A DNA stretch of 64,000 bases from Sedimenticola hydrogenitrophicus (GTDB lineage Bacteria > Pseudomonadota > Gammaproteobacteria > Chromatiales > Chromatiaceae), in NCBI RefSeq assembly GCF_025175675.1, contig NZ_JANIOA010000003.1:1-64000 (forward strand), in the 5' to 3' direction. Position numbers and translations under genes: made by a program. The notes under the pieces are model-generated. The model ran no database searches, was not told the DNA's origin, and worked only from the letters and a program-made list of their open reading frames with translations. Positions 39,292-48,817 of the stretch are shown here, one piece after another; the first letter of the stretch is position 1, and each line of letters starts with the position of its first letter.

Positions 39292-40329
39292 TCAGGCGTC
39301 CGCCTCTAATTCCTCCAGAAACCAGCGGGTGGTCACGTCCAGTCCCTGCTGCAGATCGTGGGACGGGGAGTAGCCCAGCAGCGACGCCGCTTTGGATATA
39401 TCCGCCTGCGAGTGCCGGACATCGCCGGCCCGGAAATCGAGATAGTCCGGTTGTGCATCGGCGACGCGCGCATAGCACTTGGCAAGCCGTTCCCTGATTT
39501 CGCTGAAAAGCTCATTCAGCGTGGTACGGGCACCGTATGCCACATTGTAGACCTGGTTTACTGCCTGCGGATTGGATGTGGTTGCCGCCAGCAGATTCAT
39601 CTGCACCGTATTGCCGATGAAACAGAAATCCCTGGAGGTCTCACCATCGCCGTTGATGCGGCAGGTAACCCCCCGGTAGAGCTCCTCTATCCAGCGCGGG
39701 ATTACCGCGGCATAGGCGCCTTTGGGGTCCTGGCGTGGCCCAAACACGTTGAAATAACGCAGACCAATCGACTCGACGCCGTAGGTTCGGGCGAATACAT
39801 CCGCATATAACTCGTTGACGTACTTTGTCACCGCATAAGGCGAGAGCGGCTTGCCTATCAGTTCTTCTTGCTTCGGCAGGCCCGGATGATCCCCATAGGT
39901 CGAGGAAGAGGCCGCATAAATAAACCGCTTCACCCCGGCATCCCTGGCCGCGACCAGCATATTGAGAAAACCGGTACTGTTGGTGTCATTGGTGGTTAAC
40001 GGATCATTGATTGAGCGGGGGACACTGCCCAGGGCGGCCTGATGCAGTACATAGTCAACCCCCTCGGCGGCGATCCTGCACTGTTCAATGCTCCTGATAT
40101 CCAGTTCATGGAAGGTAAACCGTTGCCATTGTGTGTCACTGACCAGGCCACGGACCTTCTCCAGATTGTGCCGATGACCGGTGGCAAAGTTATCCAGGCC
40201 CACCACCGTCTGGTCGAGTTGCAACAGCTCTTCCAGAAGATTCGAACCGATAAAACCGGCGGCACCGGTAATCAACCAGGTACGCGGATTGCCCCGAAGT
40301 TCGTCCCGAACTTGCATGAATACTGACAT
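39292..40329 (-). CDS. tviC: UDP-N-acetylhexosamine 4-epimerase (TviC/WbpP type)
   Basis: 345-residue short-chain dehydrogenase-like epimerase. N-terminal extension, then [20 protein letters not shown], the NAD loop, with [14 protein letters not shown]. The catalytic Ser and Tyr-x3-Lys are in [13 protein letters not shown] and [11 protein letters not shown], followed by [19 protein letters not shown]. TviC/WbpP enzymes interconvert UDP-GlcNAc(A) and UDP-GalNAc(A). It lies upstream of tviB on the same strand with 146 bases between. Confidence 0.92.
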   Translation of the reverse strand: MSVFMQVRDELRGNPRTWLITGAAGFIGSNLLEELLQLDQTVVGLDNFATGHRHNLEKVRGLVSDTQWQRFTFHELDIRSIEQCRIAAEGVDYVLHQAALGSVPRSINDPLTTNDTNSTGFLNMLVAARDAGVKRFIYAASSSTYGDHPGLPKQEELIGKPLSPYAVTKYVNELYADVFARTYGVESIGLRYFNVFGPRQDPKGAYAAVIPRWIEELYRGVTCRINGDGETSRDFCFIGNTVQMNLLAATTSNPQAVNQVYNVAYGARTTLNELFSEIRERLAKCYARVADAQPDYLDFRAGDVRHSQADISKAASLLGYSPSHDLQQGLDVTTRWFLEELEADA

Positions 40330-40629
40330 TTTCTAGCCCTACCTCACCCTGCTGATGCCGCCCTGTCCTGGGGCATCCGGGCGTGCCGTGGATCAGCCCT
40401 GGGTATTTTATAACAAGCTGTTAATAATCCTGCAGATTGTACTTTCAAACACCCCCCGGGGCCAGTGGAATAAGATAACATGAGTGACAATTCCTTATCT
40501 CCCCTCCGACTCCGCGGGGTATTCAATTACGCCCGGACACCGGAGTACAATTGAAACGATGATGCACCACCGTTGCAGCACAGCTGCGCTTGCCCTGCAT
40601 CGCAATTAAAACAACCAGAGCATGCTGCA
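40330..40629. other. Divergent gap between tviC and prsK
   Basis: About 300 bases, with promoters for both directions expected. No gene, recognisable operator or correctly spaced sigma-54 motif was seen. Confidence 0.45.
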
Positions 40630-42702
40630 TTGAATATAGGATTCTTCAGTTATCTATTTGCTTTTATAGCCTTTGCGGCGCTGACGGGCCTGCTCATCAC
40701 CTCCTGGCGGGGCCGTTCGCTCGGCCGATTGCTGATTCTGGCGAGCAGTTTTTCCGGCCTCTGGGCGGGGATTTCCGCACTCTCTGCGCTACGCATCATA
40801 ACTTTTCCCGGTATCTTGCAGCTGTTGGAATTGGGTCGGGATGCCTTCTGGTGCCTGTTCCTGTTGAAAAGCGTCCAGTCCAACAGCAGTCAGAAGCTGA
40901 GCGGGCTGTTGCGTGTCACCCCGATAAATCTGTTCACCGCTTTTCTGGCCGTAGCCAGTGTGATTACGGTCGTCATTCCCCTGATCGGGACGCTAACAGC
41001 GAACCCCGGCCTGATCGGCCATGATGCCACACTGGGAATTTGGGTCGCCTTTAATATTATTGCCCTGCTGTTGCTGGAGCAGCTCTTCAGAAACTCCGCC
41101 CTTGAGCAACGCTGGGCGATCAAGCATCTCTGCATCGGCATCGGCTGCATATTCTCCTATGACTTTTTCATGTTCGCGGATGCCCTTCTGTTCAAGCAGC
41201 TTAACCCGGCTCTGTGGAATGCCAGGGGTATAGTCAACGGTTTAATGGTCCCGCTGATAGCAATCTCGGTAGCGCGCAACCCCAAATGGTCACTGGACAT
41301 CTACATCTCCCGCAACGTGGTTTTTCAATCCGTCACCCTGATCGCGGCCGGGATTTACCTGTTGGTGATGGCATCGGCAGGTTATTACATCCGCTTTTAC
41401 GGCGGCTCATGGGGTTCCACGCTGCAGATAGCGTTCCTGAGCGGCACCGGTGCGCTGCTTCTTATTATCCTGTTTTCCGGGACCATACGGGCCAAGCTCA
41501 GGGTCTTCCTGAGCAAGCACTTCTTCAACTACAAATATGACTACCGGGAGGAGTGGCTGCGGTTCACCCAGACGCTTGCCGATAGCGATGATGCGGTACC
41601 TGGCAGGATCCTGCGAGCGATGTCGGCTCTGGTCAACAGCACCGGGGGCGCGCTCTGGATCAGACGTGACAACGGCCGATACGAATTCACCAGCAGCCTG
41701 AACATACCCGAACCGGTGCAGGGGATCACAGCGGAAAATGACTCGCTCTGCACCTTTCTGGAGAAGAATCAGTGGCTGGTTGACCTGGAGGAATTCAAAA
41801 GGAATCCAGATCTTTATGGCGGCTTCACTCCACCCGCCTGGCTGACTGGAATGCAGAATGCCTGGCTGGTTGTGCCACTGCTGTTCAAGAACGGCATTTT
41901 TGGCTTCATTGTCATCGCCCACTCTACGTCACAGCAGTCCATCAATTGGGAGGACAGGGATCTGCTGAAGATGGCCGGTCAACAGGCGGCCAGCCATCTG
42001 GCGCAGCATTTTTCCGAAAAGGCGCTGACCCAGGCGCGGCAGTTCGAGGCATTTAATCGGCTGTCCGCCTACGTGGTACATGATCTCAAGAATATTCTTG
42101 CGCAACAGTCGCTGATCATTTCGAATGCCGAGCGACATAAACATAAGCCGGAATTCATAGATGATGTGATCGGTACGGTCAGAAACTCGGTCATGCGCAT
42201 GACCAACCTGATGGAACAGATGAAGAGCGGTATGCGGGGCAACACTTCACAGCGAATCAATCTGGGCGCACTGCTGGAAGAAGTGGCAACCGCACATGCT
42301 GCAGGAAAACCCGCCCCTCTCCTCAGACCGCCTCCGGAAAAACTCTTTGTCCGGGCAGACAGGGAACAGCTGGCGACGGTATTCGGCCATATTATCCAAA
42401 ACGCCCAGGATGCCACACCCAATGACGGACATGTTATTATCAACGTGACACCTGCTGGGGATATGGTCGTGGTGGAGGTCGAAGACAATGGCACCGGCAT
42501 GGATCAGGAGTTCATCAAGCAACGCCTTTTTCACCCCTTTGACTCCACCAAGGGCCTGACGGGTATGGGGATCGGCGTGTATGAGAGCCGGGAGTATATC
42601 CGTAGCCTGAGCGGAGATATCAGTGTCAAAAGTACACCGGGGGAAGGTTCGATTTTTCGTATCGCCCTGCCCTGCGTGAGTGCCTTAGTAATAACGGACT
42701 AG
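40630..42702 (+). CDS. prsK: Membrane sensor histidine kinase PrsK (XrtA/PEP-CTERM system)
   Basis: About 690 residues from the TTG at 40630 (LNIGFFSYLFAFIAFAALTG), with a TTG at 40573 as alternative. Seven or eight membrane helices fill the first 300 residues (ending near YIRFYGGSWGSTLQIAFLSG), followed by a GAF-like domain. The H-box LSAYVVHDLKNILAQ has the phospho-acceptor His. The ATPase domain contains IIQNAQDAT, VEDNGTGMD and GMGIGVYESREYI. This is the PrsK pattern, partner of PrsR in exosortase-linked exopolysaccharide regulation. prsR starts 18 bases after its stop. Confidence 0.92.
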   Translation: MNIGFFSYLFAFIAFAALTGLLITSWRGRSLGRLLILASSFSGLWAGISALSALRIITFPGILQLLELGRDAFWCLFLLKSVQSNSSQKLSGLLRVTPINLFTAFLAVASVITVVIPLIGTLTANPGLIGHDATLGIWVAFNIIALLLLEQLFRNSALEQRWAIKHLCIGIGCIFSYDFFMFADALLFKQLNPALWNARGIVNGLMVPLIAISVARNPKWSLDIYISRNVVFQSVTLIAAGIYLLVMASAGYYIRFYGGSWGSTLQIAFLSGTGALLLIILFSGTIRAKLRVFLSKHFFNYKYDYREEWLRFTQTLADSDDAVPGRILRAMSALVNSTGGALWIRRDNGRYEFTSSLNIPEPVQGITAENDSLCTFLEKNQWLVDLEEFKRNPDLYGGFTPPAWLTGMQNAWLVVPLLFKNGIFGFIVIAHSTSQQSINWEDRDLLKMAGQQAASHLAQHFSEKALTQARQFEAFNRLSAYVVHDLKNILAQQSLIISNAERHKHKPEFIDDVIGTVRNSVMRMTNLMEQMKSGMRGNTSQRINLGALLEEVATAHAAGKPAPLLRPPPEKLFVRADREQLATVFGHIIQNAQDATPNDGHVIINVTPAGDMVVVEVEDNGTGMDQEFIKQRLFHPFDSTKGLTGMGIGVYESREYIRSLSGDISVKSTPGEGSIFRIALPCVSALVITD

Positions 42703-42719
42703 CCACAGTGGGGTAGCGT

Positions 42720-44075
42720 GTGACGGACTTGAGTAAGTACCTGTTAATCATTGAGGACGATGTTGGCCTACAGAGTCAACTCCGGTGGTGTTTCGATGAT
42801 TTTGAGGTGCTGATCGCAGGCGACAGGGAAGAGGCTATTACACAGATCCGGCGTCACCAGCCCGCGGTTGTAACGCTTGATCTGGGATTGCCGCCCGACC
42901 CAGGCGGCGTCAGCGAGGGACTTGCAACCCTGGAGGAGATACTCTTCATTGCCCCGGGCACGAAGATTATCGTGGTAACGGGAGATAATGACCGGACAAA
43001 TGCGGTAAAGGCGATTGCGCTTGGCGCCTACGATTTCTGCCAGAAACCGGTGGAACCGGATATCCTGTCGTTGATAATCAACCGCGCCTACCACGTAAGT
43101 GAATTGGAACAGGAAAATATCAAACTCCAGAAGGGTCAGTTCAGAACCCCACTCAACGGCATCATTGCAACCAGCCCGGAAATGATCAAGGTTTGCAGGA
43201 CCATCGAGAAGGTTGCACCATCCAATATAACAACGCTACTGCTTGGCGCCAGCGGCACGGGAAAGGAGCTTTTTGCGCAGGCCCTGCATGACCTCAGCCC
43301 GCGGTCCGATCATAAGATGGTCGCCATCAACTGTGCTGCCATACCGGCAAACCTGCTGGAGAGCGAACTGTTCGGCTACGAAAAGGGGGCTTTCACCGGC
43401 GCCGCGAAACAGACCCGGGGTCGAATTGAATACGCCAACGGAGGCACGCTGTTTCTGGATGAAATCGGCGATCTGCCGATTGATCTTCAGGCCAAGCTGC
43501 TGCGTTTTCTTCAGGAACGTGTGCTGGAACGCATCGGTGGACGCGAAGAGATCCCAATCGATGTGCGAATCATCTGTGCCACCCACCAGAATATTCAACA
43601 GCTGATTGAAGAAGGCCGCTTCAGGGAAGATCTGTACTACCGGATCAGTGAGGTGACCATAAAAATACCGGCACTAAAGGAGCGTGAGGGAGACGCGCTG
43701 GTATTGGCCAAGGCGTTTCTTGAGCGCTTCAGTAAAGAGTATAACCAGCAGATTAGCGGCTTCGATAAAAATGCCATTCTTGCTATCGAACACTATGACT
43801 GGCCCGGCAATGTGCGTGAAATAGAGAGCCGGGTAAAGCGGGCGGTAATCATGGCGGAAAACGCGCTGATAGCCCTGGAAGACCTTGAGCTCGTCGCGCC
43901 CGATGCGGAGGCGATGCCGTTAAATTTAAAACAGGTTCGTGGGGAGGCTGAACGCAGGGCTATTCTGCGGGCGCTTAACCATACAGATGCAAATATTTCC
44001 GATACCGCAAAGATTCTGGGCGTCACCCGCCCGACACTTTACAGCCTGATGGAAAAATACGATATCAAGCCATGA
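42720..44075 (+). CDS. prsR: Sigma-54-dependent response regulator PrsR (PEP-CTERM box)
   Basis: 451 residues, GTG start. Receiver domain (about 1-125; IIEDDVGLQSQLRW, phospho-acceptor Asp in VVTLDLGLPPDPGG), AAA+ domain (about 150-380) with Walker A LLGASGTGKELFAQ, sigma-54 contact loop ELFGYEKGAFTGA and GGTLFLDEIGDLP, and a Fis-type HTH (TDANISDTAKILGVTRPTLY). It should activate sigma-54 promoters of polysaccharide and PEP-CTERM genes. Neither exosortase nor PEP-CTERM genes are in this window. Confidence 0.94.
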   Translation: MTDLSKYLLIIEDDVGLQSQLRWCFDDFEVLIAGDREEAITQIRRHQPAVVTLDLGLPPDPGGVSEGLATLEEILFIAPGTKIIVVTGDNDRTNAVKAIALGAYDFCQKPVEPDILSLIINRAYHVSELEQENIKLQKGQFRTPLNGIIATSPEMIKVCRTIEKVAPSNITTLLLGASGTGKELFAQALHDLSPRSDHKMVAINCAAIPANLLESELFGYEKGAFTGAAKQTRGRIEYANGGTLFLDEIGDLPIDLQAKLLRFLQERVLERIGGREEIPIDVRIICATHQNIQQLIEEGRFREDLYYRISEVTIKIPALKEREGDALVLAKAFLERFSKEYNQQISGFDKNAILAIEHYDWPGNVREIESRVKRAVIMAENALIALEDLELVAPDAEAMPLNLKQVRGEAERRAILRALNHTDANISDTAKILGVTRPTLYSLMEKYDIKP

Positions 44076-44089
44076 GGGGTGACAGACGC

Positions 44090-44257
44090 CTAGGAGTCTG
44101 TCGGGCTTGACCGATCGTAGCGAGGGAAAGCCGGTTTGAGCCAGATTTTTCGATCTTTCGAGGAGAATAGTGGACCTATTTAACGAGAAAGATCGGAAAA
44201 TATGGCCAAATCCGGCTTTTCCGCAGTAGATCAGCGTTAAGTCCGACAGACTCCTAG
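44090..44257. mobile_element. 168-bp inverted-repeat element with CTAG-bounded ends
   Basis: The ends CTAGGAGTCTGTCGG and CCGACAGACTCCTAG are perfect inverted repeats; the inner arms (AGCCGG, TTTTCGATCTTTCG against GAAAGATCGGAAAA) continue the symmetry. CTAG at both edges may be a 4-bp target duplication around a GAGTCTG-ended element. It fills the gap between convergent prsR and the glycosyltransferase and overlaps the latter's stop codon. A lone end with 18 of 19 matches lies at 56011-56029. Confidence 0.75.
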
Positions 44258-45795
44258 CGCACACCCTTTTTGAAAAAAATAATCTCCGCTGTTTGCACCA
44301 GTATGTAGAAATCAAACAACAGGCCGTGGTTTTTCACGTAATAGAGGTCGTATTGAAGCTTTTCCATGGAGTCTTTCCTGGAGGCTCCGTAGGGGTAGCA
44401 GACCTGCGCCCAGCCGGCCAGCCCGGGCGTGACCCGGTGTCTTTCCTTGTACAGGGCATTCACTTTAGAGAGCTGCTCTACAAACTCGGGGCGTTCCGGG
44501 CGGGGGCCCACCAGGCTCATGTCGCTGACAAAAATATTCCATAGCTGGGGTAACTCATCCAAGCGGTATTTGCGTATGCATGAACCGACCCGGGTAATTC
44601 TTGAGTCGTTCGGTTGCGCCCAGCGGGCCACGCCATCCTTTTCTGCGTCCGCGCGCATACTGCGAAACTTGTAGAGATTAAAGCATCGCCCATCCCGCCC
44701 TACACGTTCCTGTCTGTATAACACCGGCCCGCGCCCCTTGCCCTCCAGCAGAATGGCAAGTGCCGTCAGCGCCATCAGCGGTGCACAGATGAGCAGCATC
44801 ACCGAACTGATCAGGATATCGAATGCCCGCTTGGCAACGGAACGGAGAATATTGCGCTTGAAACCTTCCGCATAGATCAGCCAGCTTGGCTGGATAAGGT
44901 CTAGCCTTATCTTTTCTGTTTCACGTTCGAAAAAATCGAGCAAATCGGTTATCGATATGCCGCTCATGCGGCAGTCGATCAGGCCTTCAAGGGGCAATCT
45001 TCTGCGCCTGTCATCCGGTGCAATGACGATTTCATCTATCTGATGCTCGACGGCAAAATGGCGGATATCGTCATCAATATCGAGCAGTTTGTGATTGCCC
45101 ACCTGAACCGGCTCGTCCGGGGAGGTCCGTACATAACCGACCAGCTCAAAACCCCGCTGATCGGTCTTGCGCCTGAGTTTATCGATGGACGCGGCGCGTC
45201 GGCCGGCCCCGACGACCAGGACCCGCCGCTGCAGGACATTACCATCGACAAATTTGTAGAAGTAGATTCTGAGCCCGATCGAATAGACGATGGCCAGCAG
45301 AACAAATTCGCCGATATAGGCGGCATCCGTGGTAAACAGCGAAAAAAGCGCATCCAGCAGGATCATCGCCAGAAGACCCGAGAGACATGCCACCATCAGT
45401 CTGATCAGCGCTCCCTTGATACCTTCCCGCTGGCGGGCGTCGTACAGCCCCATGGAGGCGATGGCAAGGACCAGAATCATGCCGGCGAAGGCCGCTTCCG
45501 GCCAACGCTGGGCCAGTGGAGAGGAAAGCCGGGTGGTATCCAGCAGGGGCGACACGAACAGGTATACCGATACAAACGAGAGATATTCAACTACGGCGAG
45601 CAAGAGGAACTGGGCATGAAAGAAGTGTCCGAAAAGCCGCACCTTTCCTCTTAGCGAGTGAAGGCGCGAAAAGACACTCATCTTGTCGCTTGTCACGACA
45701 TCGGCAGACACACCTTCGGATTCGGAATGCCGTAAAATAGGCTGCTCATTCACGGACCGAATCAATGTAATCTTAGGACTGCCTTGAGCGCTCAT
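44254..45795 (-). CDS. Polyprenyl glycosylphosphotransferase (TIGR03013-like, XrtA/PEP-CTERM type)
   Basis: Starts polysaccharide repeat units by moving a sugar phosphate to undecaprenyl phosphate in the inner membrane. 513 residues: four or five N-terminal helices (about 60-185), a Rossmann-like middle (VLVVGAGRRAASIDKLRR), one helix (about 330) and the bacterial sugar transferase domain with YRQERVGRDGRCFNLYKFRSMR, RITRVGSCIRKYRLDELPQLWNI and VGPRPERPEFV. AAGGGAG five bases before the ATG at 45795 favours this start over 45681. It is convergent with prsR. Confidence 0.92.
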   Translation of the reverse strand: MSAQGSPKITLIRSVNEQPILRHSESEGVSADVVTSDKMSVFSRLHSLRGKVRLFGHFFHAQFLLLAVVEYLSFVSVYLFVSPLLDTTRLSSPLAQRWPEAAFAGMILVLAIASMGLYDARQREGIKGALIRLMVACLSGLLAMILLDALFSLFTTDAAYIGEFVLLAIVYSIGLRIYFYKFVDGNVLQRRVLVVGAGRRAASIDKLRRKTDQRGFELVGYVRTSPDEPVQVGNHKLLDIDDDIRHFAVEHQIDEIVIAPDDRRRRLPLEGLIDCRMSGISITDLLDFFERETEKIRLDLIQPSWLIYAEGFKRNILRSVAKRAFDILISSVMLLICAPLMALTALAILLEGKGRGPVLYRQERVGRDGRCFNLYKFRSMRADAEKDGVARWAQPNDSRITRVGSCIRKYRLDELPQLWNIFVSDMSLVGPRPERPEFVEQLSKVNALYKERHRVTPGLAGWAQVCYPYGASRKDSMEKLQYDLYYVKNHGLLFDFYILVQTAEIIFFKKGVR

Positions 45796-46182
45796 ACATT
45801 CTCCCTTGCACCCTGGTTATTCTATTCTTTCCTTGGCGAACTTTGTTCTACTCTACCCGGGTTTTGTGTCAGCAAAACTGCAAAACAGTGTCAGTTGAAT
45901 TATTACTCTGCCTTGAATACCCCGGTAAAATCGTTCTATCGCCTGCTAATAGTAAACCCTGGCGAGAGATATGCCTAGCCTGGTCGATTCAAGCCAAGGC
46001 ATAGCGCTGCCTATATTAGCGCGACCGGCACCCTTGAAATCCGCATATATCCGCTCTTCATGGAGTGGTCGGCAAACTTGCACAGGGAAGCTTATTCATG
46101 ATTCGGCAGGGGACAATCTGACCCGGCAGCCCGTGCAACATCCTGTCGCCGGCTGATTTCAGGCATTAATCAGGCAATGGAT
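45796..46182. other. Intergenic, no gene seen
   Basis: 387 bases. It contains repeated GTGTCAG words (near 45866 and 45888) around TTTTGCAGTTTTGC on the minus strand. TGACACTGTTTTGCA, read leftward, resembles a -24/-12 promoter for the glycosyltransferase but is one base short. Small open frames here lack coding character. Confidence 0.4.
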
Positions 46183-46617
46183 TCACTCTCGATTCTGCAG
46201 TGACAGCGGGGTAACCCGAGGTTTTGTATCGCTCTGGACACACCGTTTCAAGACAGCGGAAAGCCCCTCTACCGCCTCTGGGAGCGGCCCTGAAGCCAAC
46301 ACCGGTATAGCCAGATTGTCACTCTCGTGGACCATCATGATTACGATATCATTATTTATAAGTGCCGCTATGTACGGACTATTTTGCTGTTGAACATACG
46401 GATAACCGTCACCCGTCATCAGATAGTGATACCCTTCGGCTGTGCAACTATCACCGGCTGTGCCGGAAGCGGTCCCCCCCATGATGGCAGTTGGATCGGC
46501 ACCCTGTCGCAGCTGCCGGGCAACCTGATCGTCCTCGTCGATGAAGCTACCGACCAGCATCGGAATGACGAATGCGAACAAAAAACCGAAGGCGACAAAG
46601 TAAAGCACCACTCTCAT
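46183..46617 (-). CDS. Hypothetical single-pass membrane protein
   Basis: 144 residues. One N-terminal hydrophobic helix (VVLYFVAFGFLFAFVIPMLVG, about residues 3-23) anchors or exports it; the rest is soluble with two Cys (DSCTAEGYHY and LKRCVQSD). Compact strands occur in SPYIAALINNDIVIMMVHES. It stands alone between AT-rich gaps, at the edge of the polysaccharide locus. Not recognised; function unknown. Confidence 0.6.
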   Translation of the reverse strand: MRVVLYFVAFGFLFAFVIPMLVGSFIDEDDQVARQLRQGADPTAIMGGTASGTAGDSCTAEGYHYLMTGDGYPYVQQQNSPYIAALINNDIVIMMVHESDNLAIPVLASGPLPEAVEGLSAVLKRCVQSDTKPRVTPLSLQNRE

Positions 46618-46938
46618 GCTCTTGCCCTTTCCTAAACCAAACCGGTCCGCTTGCGGATCTGATGCGTGCTCATTTCACGAATCTCAGTCAGTATGAAATC
46701 AGCCTATGGACTACCCTTTTTGCAAGATATTCCTTGTACACTTGGAGACCAGCCCTACAATCAGAGTAAGTGATATCCTACAATTGGATTTTGTATTATT
46801 TTAGAACCATTTTTTCAGTCAATCTCGTTTATGCAATATTCTCGCCATTTATATATCTCTATGTAATATAAGAAATATAATTCGCGAGTTCGTGCTGAGC
46901 TGTAAAATAATCCGACATGTTATCTCCTCCGCGCGATT
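46618..46938. other. AT-rich intergenic region
   Basis: About 320 bases, markedly AT-rich around 46790-46900 compared with the cobalamin operon beside it. No gene, RNA or operator recognised. Confidence 0.45.
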
Positions 46939-47922
46939 TCATTCAGCTCGCCGAGCCAGGCAATCCGCCAATCGATCCCACGCCGGCTCTCCATCCGGCA
47001 GTCCAAAACGAATAGCCGACTGCTCCGGGAAGTGTCGCACCAGGATACCGTGGCGCGCCAGGCGATCCGCAATCGAATCGGCCGCCGCGCTTTTAACATA
47101 CTGGAACAGTAATGTCCCTCCCGTGGGTTTTAGACCAGCACGGCTCAATAGCGTTTGCAGCCGGGCTCCGGCCAGGGAGAGTTCACCACGCATCCTCACC
47201 TGCCACGCCTCGTCGGACAGCGCCCCGATAGCCACCCAGCGTGACGGCCCCGCAATGCTCCAGGGACCGAGTTTCACCCGTATCCGCTCGAGCAGCGCTG
47301 TTTCGGCCAGGACAAATCCCACCCGGACCCCGGCCAACCCGAAAAATTTTCCCAACGAACGCAGGATGATCAGTCCGGCCCTGGGCGTAACGCCGGCCAG
47401 ACTCTGTTCCGGTGTGGCATCCATAAAGGCTTCATCGATCACCAGCCAGCCGCCTCTTGCTGAAAGCCTGTTATGCCATGCCAATAACTGTGACCGGGTA
47501 AAAACACGGCCATCCGGATTGTTGGGATTACAGATAACCAGCACATCCAGCTCATCGATGCGGCCTTCTATCGCATCCGCGGCGATCATCCGTACCCGGT
47601 GGTTGCCGTATCTCCAGGCGTGCGGATGTTCGCCGTAGCAGGGCTCAACCACCCCAACATTCGAAACGGGTCTGAGTGCGGGAAGCACCTGAATCGCCTG
47701 CTGCGAGCCCGCCGCCGGCAGCAGACTGCGGCATCCATAGTAGAGACGCGCCGCCTGCTCCAGCCCGTCCTCCTCTTCCGGCAGGCGCCGCCACACTTTA
47801 TCGGGCGGCCGCGGGGTGACCCAGCCGTCCGGATTGATGCCGGTCGAAAGATCCACCCACTCCTCCAGCGGAATCCGATAGGCCTCCGCGGCAGCTCTCA
47901 GCCTCCCGCCATGCTCAAGCAA
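46939..47922 (-). CDS. cobD: Threonine-phosphate decarboxylase
   Basis: PLP enzyme making (R)-1-amino-2-propanol phosphate, the linker of the cobalamin lower loop. 327 residues: VDLSTGINPDGW near the start, AAGSQQAIQVLP, CNPNNPDGRVF, VIDEAFMDATP and the PLP Lys in RSLGKFFGLAGVRVGF (about 220). Last gene of the cob operon; its first 8 bases overlap cbiB. Confidence 0.93.
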   Translation of the reverse strand: MLEHGGRLRAAAEAYRIPLEEWVDLSTGINPDGWVTPRPPDKVWRRLPEEEDGLEQAARLYYGCRSLLPAAGSQQAIQVLPALRPVSNVGVVEPCYGEHPHAWRYGNHRVRMIAADAIEGRIDELDVLVICNPNNPDGRVFTRSQLLAWHNRLSARGGWLVIDEAFMDATPEQSLAGVTPRAGLIILRSLGKFFGLAGVRVGFVLAETALLERIRVKLGPWSIAGPSRWVAIGALSDEAWQVRMRGELSLAGARLQTLLSRAGLKPTGGTLLFQYVKSAAADSIADRLARHGILVRHFPEQSAIRFGLPDGEPAWDRLADCLARRAE

Positions 47923-48817
47923 GCAGCCATCCTCCCATCAATATCCCAATCACCCACAACAGCAGGCTTTTGTGCACCAGATCGATGGCACGATAGATAT
48001 CACCCGTTGCGGGGACCGCCCCGGTCCCGAAATGGGGTTTGTTTTTCACCAACCCGGCATAGCAACAGGGACCGCCGAGTATCACGCCGAGCGCACCCGC
48101 CCCGGCCGTCATCACGACCCCGGCATTGGGGCTGTCGAGGATGCCGGCCTGCTCCCGCCAACAGCGGATACTTCCGCGCCAATCACCGGCAACGGCATAA
48201 GCCAGGGCGGTCAGCCGGGCCGGCAACCAGTTCAGCAGGTCATCCAGGCGCGCAGCACTCCAGCCAAAATCCAGGAAGCGCGGGGTACGGTAGCCCCACA
48301 TGGCATCCAGCGTATTGACCAGCCGATAGACCACCACCCCCGGGGCGCCGGCCAGCAAAAACCAGAACAGTGCACCAAAGATCGCATCGGCGCCGTTTTC
48401 CAGCACCGACTCCAGGGTGGCACTGACGATGGCCGCGTGCGGCATATCCTGGGTATCCCGGCTAACGATCCTGCCGACCCGCTCTCTGGCGGCATCCGGG
48501 TCGGGAAGTTGCAGTGCCTCGGCTACCGCTCGCGCATGCCCCGCCAGGCTGTTGGCGCCGATCGCGAGATACAGCAGCAGGATATCGAACAGGGGACCCA
48601 GCCAGCCACTGAGACCATGGGCGGCCAGGGCCAGGGGCGTCACCAGCAGCAGAACGGCAAGGCTGCCGGCGATCCGCATGGCTTTGCCGCTGCGCCTGTT
48701 CAGGCGGTTCTCCAGAGAGTGCGCCATCCGGCCGAACCCGATCAATGGGTGCCAGCGCCTGGGTTCACCCAGCGTCCAGTCCAGCAACAGCGCTGGCAGA
48801 ATCAGCGCGAAACTCAC
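47915..48817 (-). CDS. cbiB: Adenosylcobinamide-phosphate synthase
   Basis: Inner-membrane enzyme attaching aminopropanol phosphate to adenosylcobyric acid. 300 residues with several membrane segments. Family pieces: LDWTLGEPRRWHPLIGFGRM at the N-terminus, RDTQDMPHAAIVSATLESVLENGADAI and VYRLVNTLDAMWGYR, then DWRGSIRCWR. It overlaps cobS by 4 bases. Confidence 0.94.
   Translation of the reverse strand: MSFALILPALLLDWTLGEPRRWHPLIGFGRMAHSLENRLNRRSGKAMRIAGSLAVLLLVTPLALAAHGLSGWLGPLFDILLLYLAIGANSLAGHARAVAEALQLPDPDAARERVGRIVSRDTQDMPHAAIVSATLESVLENGADAIFGALFWFLLAGAPGVVVYRLVNTLDAMWGYRTPRFLDFGWSAARLDDLLNWLPARLTALAYAVAGDWRGSIRCWREQAGILDSPNAGVVMTAGAGALGVILGGPCCYAGLVKNKPHFGTGAVPATGDIYRAIDLVHKSLLLWVIGILMGGWLLA

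Noticed and set aside
45876-45896. TGACACTGTTTTGCA read leftward before the glycosyltransferase gene
   Set aside because: GG is replaced by GA and the spacing is one base short, so a PrsR/sigma-54 promoter is not supported.
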